From: Deltaproteobacteria bacterium
Lineage (GTDB): Bacteria; Myxococcota_A; Polyangia; Haliangiales; Haliangiaceae
Length of the DNA stretch: 34,959 bases
Reading direction: 5' to 3'
Assembly: GCA_005887925.1 (NCBI GenBank)
Contig: VBLP01000012.1
Location: forward strand, 1-34,959
Under the pieces are notes generated by a model. The model saw only the letters and a program-made list of their open reading frames with translations, had not been told where the DNA came from and searched no databases. Made by a program: the position numbers and the translations under genes. Shown here piece after piece: positions 17,116 through 26,401 of this stretch (position 1 is its first letter; the number at the start of each line of letters is the position of its first letter).

Positions 17116-19714
17116 TCACAGCCAGAACGCCGCGAGCGAGAACTTGTTGCTCGTGGTGTCGATCACCTCGTAGCTGTCGCGGGCGCGCTGCGTCGGCAGG
17201 CCGGCGCGCGCGCTGGTGATCCGGCCGGCCTCGGTGATCAGGAAGTAGCGCCGGCCGAGCGGGGCGCGCGTGCGGTCGTTGATGTACCGGGTGAACTCGA
17301 TGTTGTCGGTCTTGACGAACGCGGTCTTCATCTCGGGGAGGAAGCCCCAGATCTCGTCGCCGGACCAGAAGTTCTCGCCGCGCCAGTACAGCTGCCATGC
17401 GATCAGGCGATCTGCATCGACGACGCGGACCGGCGGCCGCGTGCGCTTTTCGCCCGCCGCCTTGCCCTTCTCGACCAGCGGATCGAGCTTCGCGTGCTCG
17501 CCCTTCCCAGCGCGATCTCCTGCTCCATCATGCGCTCGTCGTTGACCTTGTTGACCTGGAGCCGCAGCGTCATCGGCTGGCCGACCTGCAGGGTCTCGGG
17601 GATGTGGGTCTCGAACGTCCAGCGATCGCCGGCGTCGTGCCAGTCGTCGTAGAGCTCGCCGAGCCCGAAGTAGACCCGCCGCTCGCCGTAGATGGTGCGC
17701 TGGTCGTAGTAGGCGCGCACCGCGTCGCGCATGCCCCAGTGGGTCCCGGCGACCGGCATGTAGACCTGCAGCGACCACACGCAGATCGCCAGGCCGACGC
17801 CGCCGAGGCACACGACGCCGAGCCGGCGCCACCGCGTCGCGGCGATGGCGATGGCGATCGCCGCCGCGATGCCGAGCGCGAGGAACCCGTCGGATGGATC
17901 GATCTGCCACGGCTCGGCGCCCGGCCACGGCCGGTCGTAGCGGAACACGAACATCTCGATCCAGCGCTCGGGCTCGTGCATCAGGTCGCGGCAGACCAGC
18001 AGCGCGATCGCGATGCCGATCATCGCGAAGATCGGATGCAGCCGGTCGCGGCGCGCGATCAGGTCGTCGAGGAAGAACGCGACCAGGATGCCGAGCGCCG
18101 GCACCGCCGGGAGGATGTAATGGTGGAACTTGGTCTGGACCAGCGAGAAGAACGCGACGCCCGCGATCGCCCACAGCGCGATCGTGAACCGGACCCGGCC
18201 CTCGCGCGTATCGGTGCGCGAGCGCAGGATCGCGGCGCCGACCGCCGCCGGCAGCAGCGCGGCCCACAGCCACATGCCGTGGCCGAGCTGCGAGGTGTAG
18301 TACTCGAACGTCCCCGGCGAGTTGTCGACGCCGATCGCGGCGCGGTTGAAGATGTGGTTGAACACGTACTCGTCGATGAACCGCACGCCGTCCTTCATGT
18401 ACATCGCGACGTGCCAGGGCAGGAACGTGCCGAGCATGACCAGCGCGCCGCGCTTGAGCTCGAACGCGCCGTCGTACAGCGCGCACCAGCGGTGGCGCAG
18501 CACGACGTGGAACACGCCGACCGCGCCGACCACGGCGAGGCCGGGCGGTCCCTTGGCGAGCACGCTGATGCCGAGCAGGCAGTAGCAGCCGAGCAGGTAG
18601 AGCTGGCGCATCGTCGTGAGCGCCGACATCGCGAGCAGGTGATCGGTGATCCGCCCGGCGTCGCCCCAGTTCAGCAGCGGCCAGCGCCCGCGCACCGCCA
18701 CGCTGATCGCGACCCAGGCCAGCGTCGCGCCGCCGAAGACCGGGAGCGACCGGAGCGCCGCATGGCCGGGATCGAGCGCGGTCAGCACGAGCCACGCGAT
18801 CAGGTGCACGACGCTGGGCAACAGCAGCAGCACCCACAGGCGGAGCAGGAAGCGGTCGGGCGAGTAGCGGCCCCAGACCCGGAGCACGTCGCCGAACACG
18901 TGCCGCCACTGCGTCTGCCCGGGCCGGCGCGGCGGGCTGGGCGCCTCGGCGATCGCCCCAGCGGCAGCGATAGCGCCGGCGGCGGCACCACGCCGCGCAC
19001 GGCGAGCTGCGGCGACAGCGAGAAGTAGATCGCATAGTGGACCGCCTGCGCGATCACCACGCCGCCGACCAGGCCGAGCACCAGGTGGCGGGGGTCCCAC
19101 GCGATCCAGCGCCGGCCGATCCGGATCGCGCCGAGCGGGGCGATCGGCCGCTCGCCGTCCTCGATCGCCATCACGAACAGCGACAGCGCGCCGATCACGC
19201 ACGCGGTCAGCGGCATGTCCGGGATGCCCTGCCGCGCGACCAGGCACATGAACGGGCACGAGCCGACGACGAGCAGCGCCAGCCACGCCAGCCGGCGGCT
19301 GACCAGCCGCGCCAGCATCCACCACATCAGCACGAGCCCGCCGATCGCGCACAGGATGAACGGCAGCCGGATCGCGATCATCGCGCGCGCGTCGTGCACC
19401 ATCTCGCCCGAGTAGCCACCGTCGGCCGCCAGCCCGACCGCACGCATCCCGCCGGCCATCAGCCAGAACGTCAGCACCGGCTTGCTGCGGAAGCCCTCTC
19501 CGTCCTGCGGCCACTCGGTGTGGACCCAGTCGTGGTTCTGCAGCATCATCCGCGCGACCTCGCCGTAATGCGTCTCCCACGGATCGACCAGCGAGTAGCT
19601 CCAGATCCCGGGCACCAGCACCGCGAGCGAGACCAGCACGACCAGCGCGAGCTCGAAGCCGAGCGGCCGCTTGCGAGGCGCGATCAGCTCGGCGCTCGTC
19701 AGGTCGGACAGCAT
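17116..19714 (-). pseudogene. ArnT/PMT-type membrane glycosyltransferase, two frameshifts
   Basis: Three overlapping reading frames make one protein of about 866 residues if two single bases are restored. The N-terminal frame (from ATG 19714) has a TM helix, then DPWETHYGEVARMML and RSKPVLTFW, the acidic loop and substrate loop of GT83/GT39-type polyprenyl-phosphate-sugar transferases. The frame changes at about 18961-18995 and again at 17506-17508, where a missing G in a GGG run turns LGKGEHAKLDPL into an out-of-frame reading. The middle frame has many TM helices; the C-terminal frame is a periplasmic domain ending TSNKFSLAAFWL. Codon use stays typical throughout, so either these are sequencing errors or inactivation is recent. 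TAGTTT-N6-ATG precedes it. Confidence 0.8.
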
Positions 19715-19755
19715 CGCTGCAAACTATCACGCCGCCGCGGCGGTAGAGTGCGTTG
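19715..19755. promoter_or_regulatory. Overlapping divergent leaderless promoters
   Basis: The 41-base gap holds TAGTTT on the minus strand (19726-19721), six bases from ATG 19714, and TAGAGT on the plus strand (19744-19749), six bases from ATG 19756. With normal 16-18-base spacing, the -35 region of each promoter would fall on or beside the -10 box of the other, so only one could be occupied at a time. Confidence 0.6.
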
Positions 19756-21006
19756 ATGGCGCCTGTGCTCGACCGTGCGATCGCCGAGGCTGTCCTGCGC
19801 GATGTGGTCGCCGCGTGCGATCCGGCGGCCCGGGTGCGCGAGGCGCTGGTCGAGCCGGGGATCGCGGCCCGGCTCGCCGGTCGGCGGCGGCTCGGGATCG
19901 CGATCGGCAAGGCCGCGCTGGCGATGGCGCGCGGCGCGGGCGAGGTGGCCGAGGGGATCGCGGTGCTGCCGGCCGGCGGTGGCGGTGAGCTGCCGGCTGG
20001 CTGGCGGCTGATGGCGGCGACGCACCCGGTGCCCGATGACCGCAGCGTCGCGGCGGGCGAGGCGCTGCGCGCGCTGGTCCGGTGCGCCGGCGATGGCGAT
20101 GTCGTGCTCGCGCTGCTGTCGGGCGGCGCGTCGGCGCTGGCGGAGCTGCCGGTGACCCGGCTCGACGAGCTGGTCGCGACGGTGCGCCAGGTGATGGCGG
20201 CGGGCGCGCCGATCGACGAGATCAACGCCGTGCGCGGCGCGCTGTCGCAGATCAAGGCCGGCCGGCTGGCGCTGGCCTCGGCGGCGCCGGTGGTCACGCT
20301 CGCGGTCAGCGACGTGATCGGCGATTCGCTCGCCGTGATCGGCTCGGGTCCCACCGTCGGGCCGTGGCTGGCCTCGCCGGGCATCGCGGTCGATGACGGC
20401 GCGGCGGCGACCTGGCAGCGGGCGCGCGCGGTGCTGCAGCGACTGGGCATCGCCGAGCCGGCGGCGCTGGCCGTCGAGCCGCCGCACAGGCAGGTCACGC
20501 GCACCGATCAGGCTGCCGTGATCGCGCCGATGGCGAGCGCGGCCCACGCGGCGGTCCGCTCGCTGACAGCGCGCGGGCTGACGCCTCATCTGATCGAGGC
20601 GCCGATGGCAGGCGATGTCTCCGAGGTCGCCGATCGGCTCGCCGCACACGCCGGCGCACCCGTCGTCGCCTGGGGCGAGCCGACCGTCCGCGTCCCGGCG
20701 ATGCACGGCGCCGGCGGCCGGGCGCAGCAGCTCGCGCTGCTCCTCGCGCACCGGCTCCGCGGCAGCTCGCGCGGCGCGTTCCTCGTCGGCACCGACGGCA
20801 TCGATGGTCCGCCGCCGCCCGGCCGCCCGTCTCCCGCCGGCGCCTGGGTCGATGGCGCGACGTGGGACGCGATCGCCGCCGCCGGCATCGATCCCGCCGC
20901 CGCGCTGGCGGCCTGCGATGCGGGGACGGCGCTCGCCGCTGCCGGCGCGCTGGTCGTGACCGGCCCGACCGGCATCAACCACGCCGATCTCCTCCTCCTC
21001 GGCTGA
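19756..21006 (+). CDS. Glycerate 2-kinase (MOFRL family)
   Basis: A 416-residue protein of the DUF4147/MOFRL glycerate kinase family, which phosphorylates D-glycerate to 2-phosphoglycerate with ATP. Landmarks in order are AIGKAALAMARGAG, ATHPVPDDRS, LLSGGASAL, INAVRGALSQIKAGRLA, VSDVIGDSLAVIGSGPTVG, then the MOFRL part with WGEPTVRV, GGRAQQLAL, GTDGIDGP and GPTGINHADLLLL at the end. The length is normal for the family. A TTG directly before the ATG is a weaker alternative start. PrmC follows 44 bases downstream. Glycerate entry into lower glycolysis is the probable role; tartronate or hydroxypyruvate routes are not visible nearby. Confidence 0.93.
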   Translation: MAPVLDRAIAEAVLRDVVAACDPAARVREALVEPGIAARLAGRRRLGIAIGKAALAMARGAGEVAEGIAVLPAGGGGELPAGWRLMAATHPVPDDRSVAAGEALRALVRCAGDGDVVLALLSGGASALAELPVTRLDELVATVRQVMAAGAPIDEINAVRGALSQIKAGRLALASAAPVVTLAVSDVIGDSLAVIGSGPTVGPWLASPGIAVDDGAAATWQRARAVLQRLGIAEPAALAVEPPHRQVTRTDQAAVIAPMASAAHAAVRSLTARGLTPHLIEAPMAGDVSEVADRLAAHAGAPVVAWGEPTVRVPAMHGAGGRAQQLALLLAHRLRGSSRGAFLVGTDGIDGPPPPGRPSPAGAWVDGATWDAIAAAGIDPAAALAACDAGTALAAAGALVVTGPTGINHADLLLLG

Positions 21007-21050
21007 CCGACGCAGCCGTGCGCGCGCCGGCGATGCTATACGAGGGCGTG

Positions 21051-21899
21051 GTGTGGACCACGCTCGGCGTGCTCGACTGGACGACCCAGCGCTTCACGGA
21101 AGCGGGGATCAGCTCGGCGCGGCTCGAGGCCCAGATCCTGCTGTCGCACGTGCTGGGCTGCTCGCGGGTCCAGCTGTACACCGGCTTCGACCAGCCGCTG
21201 GGGGAGGACGAGCTGGCGAGCTATCGCGGGCTGATCAAGCGCCGGCTGTCGGGCGAGCCGGTGAGCTACCTGGTCGGCGAGACCGAGTTCTGGGGGCTGC
21301 CGTTTCACGTCGAGCCATCGGTGCTGGTGCCGCGGCCCGACACCGAGACCGTGATCGAGGTCGCCCGCGCCGCGCGCGCCGATCGCGCCGGGCCGTGCCG
21401 CGTGCTCGATCTGGGCACCGGCTCGGGGGTGATCGCGGTCAGCCTGGCGCGCGAGTACCCCGCGGCGCTGGTCGTGGCGACCGAGATCTCGCCGGCCGCC
21501 GCGGCGCTGGCGCGCAGGAACGCCGCGCGCAATGCGGTCGCGGATCGCGTCGACGTGCGCGAGGGCGACCTGTTCGCCCCGGTCCGGGGTGAGCGCTTCG
21601 ACCTGATCGCGTCGAATCCGCCGTACATCGCGTCGGAGGTGATCGCCACGCTGTCGAGCGAGGTGCGCCGCGAGCCGGTGATCGCGCTCGACGGCGGGCC
21701 GGATGGCCTGGCGTTCTACGACCGGATCTGCGGCGAGGCCCGGCAGCACCTGGCGCCCGGCGGCGTGCTGATCGTCGAGCACGGCTACGATCAGGCCGAC
21801 GCGGTCAGCGCGCGGTTCGCGGCCGCGGGCTTCACCGGCATCGCGCTGGTCCATGATCTGGGCAAGAACCCGCGCGTGACCTGGGGCACCGCGGGCTAG
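21051..21899 (+). CDS. prmC: Release factor glutamine methyltransferase PrmC
   Basis: A 282-residue SAM-dependent methyltransferase that modifies the GGQ glutamine of peptide-chain release factors. The N-terminal helical domain (WTTLGVLDWTTQRF, EAQILLSHVLG) is followed by GEPVSYLVGETEFWGLPF and VLVPRPDTE, the SAM motif LDLGTGSGVIAVSLA, and the catalytic NPPY (ASNPPYI). GTG 21051 is chosen because family members start with this helix and GAGGG lies four bases upstream; ATG 21033 in the same frame would add six residues. It probably shares a transcript with glycerate kinase. Confidence 0.95.
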   Translation: MWTTLGVLDWTTQRFTEAGISSARLEAQILLSHVLGCSRVQLYTGFDQPLGEDELASYRGLIKRRLSGEPVSYLVGETEFWGLPFHVEPSVLVPRPDTETVIEVARAARADRAGPCRVLDLGTGSGVIAVSLAREYPAALVVATEISPAAAALARRNAARNAVADRVDVREGDLFAPVRGERFDLIASNPPYIASEVIATLSSEVRREPVIALDGGPDGLAFYDRICGEARQHLAPGGVLIVEHGYDQADAVSARFAAAGFTGIALVHDLGKNPRVTWGTAG

Positions 21900-21984
21900 T
21901 CCCCACCGGGGCAACCTGGTGCCGCGCGCGTCGATCCAGGTCACGCGACATGCCGCGGCGGCCCCCGGTCCTGCACGGCTTGTG

Positions 21985-21990
21985 TACGAT
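21985..21990 (+). promoter_or_regulatory. -10 box TACGAT of the Omp85-like gene, leaderless
   Basis: TACGAT-N6-GTG with no Shine-Dalgarno in between, in the 97-base gap after prmC. It is the same hexamer and spacing as for the lipoprotein at 12828, here with a GTG start. Confidence 0.55.
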
Positions 21991-21996
21991 GTCTCG

Positions 21997-23952
21997 GTGC
22001 GTCTTGCCGCGATCGTCTGCGTGCTGTTCGCAGGCGCTCGTGCGAGCGCGCAAGTGCCCGTGCCGCCGCCGCATCCCGGGTCTCCGGATCCCACAGCCGA
22101 GCCGGCGTCGCCGTCGCAGCCAGCGTCGCCGACCGGGCCGTCCGGGGTCGAGCCGCCGCCTCCGGCGGTGCCCCGGCAAGCGCTCGCGCCCGGATCGGCG
22201 GCCGAGTCGGCGCGCGGTGCACGGCAGCGCGCCGAGGAGAGCTGCGCCGCGCGCGATCCGGGCTGCGACTGGATCGCGGCGCTGTCGAGCCTCGAGCGCG
22301 GCAGCGTCGCCCGGGCGCTGGCGGCGCGCGGCTACGAGCCCGATCCGTTGCCGTGGGGCAAGGTGATCGGCGCGATCCGGATCTACAACGAGGAGGTCTT
22401 CGCCGAGCCGTCGCCGTTCCTCCGGTTCTTCAACCACTTCCACGTCACGACCAAGGAGTCGACGATCCACTCCGAGGCCGTGGTCCGGGCCGGCGAGGTG
22501 TGGGACCAGGAGCGGATCGAGGAGACCGCGCGGCGGCTGCGCGATCCGCTGTGGACGTCGGTGGTCGCGGTGATCCCGGTCAAGGCGGCGGCGCCCGGCA
22601 CGGTCGATGTCCTGATCGTCACGCGCGACATCTGGAGCCTGCGGTTCAACACGCAGTACACGTTCCAGCAGGGCAAGCTGACCAACCTGACGACGTCGCT
22701 GTCGGAGAACAACTTCCTCGGCCGGCGCGACGTGCTGTCGGCGGCGATGACCATGGATCAGGGCGCGATGGCGATCGGCCCCTTGTTCATCGACAAGAAC
22801 CTGCTCGGCGAGCACCTCGACTTCCGCGCCCGGGTCGACGACATCCTCACGCGCGACGACCTGACCAAGCACAGCACGCTGCACTCGGAGGGCTCGGACA
22901 GCACGATCACGCTGAGCCGCCCGCTGTGGTCGCTCGCCAGCGAGTGGGCGGCGGGCGCCTCGTTCACCCACCGCTTCGCGATCGATCGCCAGTTCCTCGG
23001 CACGCAGCTGCGGACCTACCCGTACACCGATCCGGAGACGATGCAGGTCACCGCGTTCGACCGCGCGTACGAGATGCGGCGGTGGGGCACCAACGCCTTC
23101 GTGACCCGGCAGTGGGGCGACGAGCTCAAGCAGCAGCTGTCGCTCGGCCACGGCTTCAACAGCCAGCGGCCGCACCCGCTCGATAGCTTCACCGGCGACG
23201 ACCTCCAGCGCGCCGCGTTCATCGCCGCGGTGCTGCCGCGCTCGGAGGTCACGTCCGTTCCGTATATCGAATACTCGTTCTTCACCCCGCGTTACCGCAC
23301 GCTGCGCAACGTGACCACGTTCGACCTCGCCGAGGACCTGCGCACCGGCCCCGACCTCGACATCTCCGTCGGCGTCGGGCTCAAGTGGCTGGGCTCCGAC
23401 CACTTCTTCCAGCGCCTGAGCTCGGCGGTCGGCTGGACGTTCCCGTGGGCGCGCGACGGCTTCGTCCGCGTCGCGGCCGGGCTCGGCGGGCGCCGCCAGC
23501 ACGGCGATCTGATCGACAACACCGCGACCGTGCTGGTCCGGGGCGCGACGCCGCCGATCGCGGACACGGTCCGGATCCTCGCGCAGTCGTCCGTGTCGAC
23601 GCGCTGGAACGACACCCAGAACCAGTTCTACGCGATCGGCTCGGACAGCGGGCTGCGCGGCTTCCAGATCAACGAGTTCATCGGCCAGCGCTACTTCAAC
23701 CTGCAGGTCGAGGCCCGCACGCTGCCCTATCCGATCTGGGTGCTCAGGATCGGCGGCGTGGTGTTCTACGACGCCGGCGGCGCGGCGAACTCGCTCGCCG
23801 AGATGGCGCTGCACCAGGACGCCGGGCTGGGCGTGCGCATCCTGATCCCGCAGACCTCGGCGCAGCTGCTCAAGTTCGACTTCGCGGTGCCGGTCGACGG
23901 CCGGAGCCGCGGCACGATCCGGTTCCTCGCCGGCTTCGGCTCGGAGTTCTAG
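21997..23952 (+). CDS. Omp85/BamA-superfamily outer membrane protein
   Basis: A 651-residue exported protein. GTG 21997 begins a signal peptide (VRLAAIVCVLFAGARASAQ), then a Pro/Ser-rich stretch. A POTRA-like unit follows at about residues 130-215 (IHSEAVVRAGEVWDQERIEETARRLR, DVLIVTRDIWSL). From about 215 to the end it is strand-rich, with SENNFLGRRDVLSAAM early in the barrel and the lid motif SGLRGFQINEFIG, an Omp85-type R-G pair. It ends in Phe (RFLAGFGSEF), the usual barrel signal. With only one clear POTRA it is shorter than BamA and closer to TamA- or Toc75-like members; whether it inserts proteins, moves lipids or acts as a porin is unknown. Its stop codon overlaps the opposing gene's stop. 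Confidence 0.88.
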   Translation: MRLAAIVCVLFAGARASAQVPVPPPHPGSPDPTAEPASPSQPASPTGPSGVEPPPPAVPRQALAPGSAAESARGARQRAEESCAARDPGCDWIAALSSLERGSVARALAARGYEPDPLPWGKVIGAIRIYNEEVFAEPSPFLRFFNHFHVTTKESTIHSEAVVRAGEVWDQERIEETARRLRDPLWTSVVAVIPVKAAAPGTVDVLIVTRDIWSLRFNTQYTFQQGKLTNLTTSLSENNFLGRRDVLSAAMTMDQGAMAIGPLFIDKNLLGEHLDFRARVDDILTRDDLTKHSTLHSEGSDSTITLSRPLWSLASEWAAGASFTHRFAIDRQFLGTQLRTYPYTDPETMQVTAFDRAYEMRRWGTNAFVTRQWGDELKQQLSLGHGFNSQRPHPLDSFTGDDLQRAAFIAAVLPRSEVTSVPYIEYSFFTPRYRTLRNVTTFDLAEDLRTGPDLDISVGVGLKWLGSDHFFQRLSSAVGWTFPWARDGFVRVAAGLGGRRQHGDLIDNTATVLVRGATPPIADTVRILAQSSVSTRWNDTQNQFYAIGSDSGLRGFQINEFIGQRYFNLQVEARTLPYPIWVLRIGGVVFYDAGGAANSLAEMALHQDAGLGVRILIPQTSAQLLKFDFAVPVDGRSRGTIRFLAGFGSEF

Positions 23953-24305
23953 GCGTCGCGCAACCGCAGGCAGGCGGTGACCCGGGCGCGCTCGGCGCCA
24001 CTGGGGGCGTGCTCGATCCAGCCGGGCGCCAGGCCGAGGCCGCCGGCGAACGAGTACGGCGTGCCGTCGCGGGTGATCGCGGTGAGCGCCGTACCGCGGG
24101 GCAGGGCGCACGACACGACGCGCGCCAGGACGTCGCGGCCGCGCGGGGTGCCGAGCAGCCGCATCTGGGGCAGCGAGCCGCCCTCGAGGCGGTGCGCGGC
24201 GAGCGACGCGGCATCGCGCTCGAGGCTGGGCGGCGTCGGCTCGGCGAGCCCGGGCTCGGCTCCGCAGCCTGCGAGGATCGCCGCGATCAGCGCCATGGTC
24301 TTCAT
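23949..24305 (-). CDS. Short lipoprotein, probably C-terminally truncated
   Basis: A 118-residue protein with a lipoprotein signal, MKTMALIAAILAGC (lipobox LAGC), and GGAG six bases before ATG 24305. The mature part has VVSCALPRGTALTA, GLGLAPGWIEH and ARVTACLRLRDA, a pattern I recall from larger myxobacterial lipoproteins in which the ACLLAR-like segment is followed by 150 or more residues. Here a TAG follows at once, sharing bases with the stop of the Omp85-like gene. Truncation by the neighbouring gene end is therefore likely, though a short functional form is possible. Function unknown. Confidence 0.72.
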   Translation of the reverse strand: MKTMALIAAILAGCGAEPGLAEPTPPSLERDAASLAAHRLEGGSLPQMRLLGTPRGRDVLARVVSCALPRGTALTAITRDGTPYSFAGGLGLAPGWIEHAPSGAERARVTACLRLRDA

Positions 24306-24374
24306 CTCGATCTCCGATCCGGACACCGGCCGGCCTCGACGAAGCCTGACGCGCGCGACGGGTACGCGCTGAGG

Positions 24375-25733
24375 TCATCCGGGCGAGGCGCGGGGTACGT
24401 GCGGCGCGACCGGGCCGGGGCGGGTCCGCGCGCGGAACCGCAGCACGAGGTAGACGGCGGTGACGGTGAGGCCTGCCGACAGGCCCCACCACAGCCCAGG
24501 CGCACCGAGATCGGCGCCGAAGGCGAGGGTGAGCGAGATCGCCAGGCCGACGCCGTAGTGCCCGATGACGTTGCCGACGAAGGTCGCGCGGGTATCTCCG
24601 ATGCCGCGCAGCGCCGCGGCGGCGATCGCCTGGGTGCCGTCGGACAGCTGGAACAGCGCGGCGATCTGGAGCAGCGGGATGGTCGCGGCGATCACGGCGC
24701 TGCCGTCGGTGAACAGCGCGGCGATCGGCCGCGCGGCGAGCAGGAAGCAGGCGGCGAACACCGACATCACCGCCAGGCCGAGCACGAGGCCGACGATGCC
24801 GCGGCGGCGCGCCAGGCCGAGGTCGCCCGCGCCGATCGCGTGTCCGACGCGGACGCTGGTCGCCGCGCCGATGCCGACGGCGATCGAGAACGTGAGGCTG
24901 GCGAGGTTGAGCGCGATCGAGTGGGCGGCGGCGGGCAGCTTGCCCATGTGGGCCGCGAGCACGGTGGCGAGGCCGAAGATGCCGATCTCGGCGAACAGGT
25001 GGCCGCCGACGGGCAGGCCGTAGCGCAGGATCTCGGCGAGGTCGGCGCGCGTCGACGCCGGCCGCGGCCGGGGACCCTCGATCGCGCGGACGGCGGCGTA
25101 GTAGATCGCGGCGAGCGCGACCTGGACGATCACGGTGGCGAGCGCGGCGCCGGCGACGCCGAGCGCGGGGATCGGCCCGGCGCCGAAGATCAGCGCGAGG
25201 TCGAGCAGCGCGTTGGCGAGGTTGCCGACGATCATCGCGGCGACCAGCGGTCGGGTGATGTGGTGCGCCGCGAGGTACGACCGCAGCGCGACCGACACCA
25301 GGAACGGCACGATGCCGATCGCGCGGACGTCGACGTAGATCCGCGCGTCGTGCACGACGTCGGGAGGCACGCCGGCGAGCGCGAGGATCTGCGGCGCGGC
25401 GAGCACGGCGAGCGTGCACAAGAGGCCGATCGCGGCCGCGAGCTGGAGCCCGGCCCCGAGCGAGCGCCGCGCGGCCTCGGGGCGCTGGGCGCCGATCGCC
25501 TGCGGCAGCACGCTGTCGAGGCCCATCACGATGCCGAAGCCGACCGAGGTGATCGAGAACAGGAGGTTGTTGCCGACGCCCGCCGCGGCGATCGCGGTGT
25601 CGTTGTAGCGGCCGAGCATGGCGGCGTCGACCGTGCCCATCAGGTGGAAGCCGACCTGCTGCGCCGCCAGCGGGAGCGCGAGCCGGATGTGCGCGGAGAG
25701 CTCGCCGGAGCGCGTCACGTCCGGGCGGTTCAC
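24375..25733 (-). CDS. MATE-family efflux transporter
   Basis: A 452-residue integral membrane protein with about 12 TM helices in two similar halves. The first half opens with LPLAAQQVGFHLMGTVDAAMLGRYN, the usual start of MATE/NorM transporters, and includes GLDSVLPQAIGAQ; the second half has GLPVGGHLFAEIGIFG and GATSVRVGHAIGAGD. Such proteins export cationic drugs or metabolites using Na+ or H+. The GTG start at 25733 overlaps the stop of the upstream lipoprotein gene as GTGA, so translation is coupled. Substrate unknown. A longer reading from 25844 would add a hydrophilic tail that lies inside the upstream gene and is rejected. Confidence 0.93.
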   Translation of the reverse strand: MNRPDVTRSGELSAHIRLALPLAAQQVGFHLMGTVDAAMLGRYNDTAIAAAGVGNNLLFSITSVGFGIVMGLDSVLPQAIGAQRPEAARRSLGAGLQLAAAIGLLCTLAVLAAPQILALAGVPPDVVHDARIYVDVRAIGIVPFLVSVALRSYLAAHHITRPLVAAMIVGNLANALLDLALIFGAGPIPALGVAGAALATVIVQVALAAIYYAAVRAIEGPRPRPASTRADLAEILRYGLPVGGHLFAEIGIFGLATVLAAHMGKLPAAAHSIALNLASLTFSIAVGIGAATSVRVGHAIGAGDLGLARRRGIVGLVLGLAVMSVFAACFLLAARPIAALFTDGSAVIAATIPLLQIAALFQLSDGTQAIAAAALRGIGDTRATFVGNVIGHYGVGLAISLTLAFGADLGAPGLWWGLSAGLTVTAVYLVLRFRARTRPGPVAPHVPRASPG

Positions 25734-26344
25734 GGTCGCGTGCGTGGCGTCATCGGCGCGTTGTCGTAGGTCAGGGTCTTCGCGATCAGCCGGGCGAGAT
25801 CGAGGCGGCGCGCCGCGTCCTTGCCGACGACGCGGACGTAGCACGGGGCATCATCGTCGATGAAGATCAGGCCCTGGCCATGGTGATCGAGGCCCTTGGC
25901 GCCGACCGCGACGTCGACCGCCGGCTCGGGCGGGTGGACGGCGCCGGCATCGCTCGGCCGGGCGCCGGCGTCGGCCTGGGCGTAGCGCGCGACGGCCTCG
26001 GCGCTGGCCTCGCGGTACTGCGCGAACAGCGCGTCGGCGCGCTGCTTCATGCCGTCGCGGCAATCGATGTCGAACGTCCAGTACTCGGGCTCGTGCGCCA
26101 TGACCTCGTAGTTGCAAGGGTGCGGCAGCCCGTGCGGCACGTCGAGCGCCGAGTCGAGCTGCTTGACGGTGCCGCCGAGCACCTGGCCGAGCGTGGCCAG
26201 GTCCGCGATGCTGTCGCAGCGCCACTTCTCGGGGTACACGCCGGACAGCTCGTGCGGGGCGGTGGCGCGCTGCGGATCGGACGCGGCAGCGCCGTTGTCC
26301 TTGCAGCCGGAGAGCACGGCCAAGACCCACAGGAAGCGGTGCAT
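25730..26344 (-). CDS. Cys-rich lipoprotein of unknown function
   Basis: A 204-residue protein with a short lipoprotein signal (MHRFLWVLAVLSGC, lipobox LSGC) and a good Shine-Dalgarno (GGGAG, five to six bases upstream). The mature part has four further Cys (in WRCDS, HPCNY, IDCRD and APCYV), probably two disulfides, consistent with a periplasmic location. Segments such as EPEYWTFDIDCRDGMKQRAD show no family I recognise. It is translationally coupled to the MATE gene, which hints that the two act together, perhaps as an accessory to export. Confidence 0.82.
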   Translation of the reverse strand: MHRFLWVLAVLSGCKDNGAAASDPQRATAPHELSGVYPEKWRCDSIADLATLGQVLGGTVKQLDSALDVPHGLPHPCNYEVMAHEPEYWTFDIDCRDGMKQRADALFAQYREASAEAVARYAQADAGARPSDAGAVHPPEPAVDVAVGAKGLDHHGQGLIFIDDDAPCYVRVVGKDAARRLDLARLIAKTLTYDNAPMTPRTRP

Positions 26345-26401
26345 CGCGGCTCCCAGACGGTAGCGCGACGCGGCGCGATCCTCAATGTGCGCAGCCAGTC
26401 G

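Noticed and set aside
17500-17512. Programmed frameshift in the glycosyltransferase
   Set aside because: No slippery heptamer or downstream structure is evident, and a simple missing G explains the shift.
17397-19028. Plus-strand open frame opposite the glycosyltransferase
   Set aside because: Composition is antisense-like (R/D/Q/H-rich) and it covers the TM-helix-rich minus-strand gene exactly.
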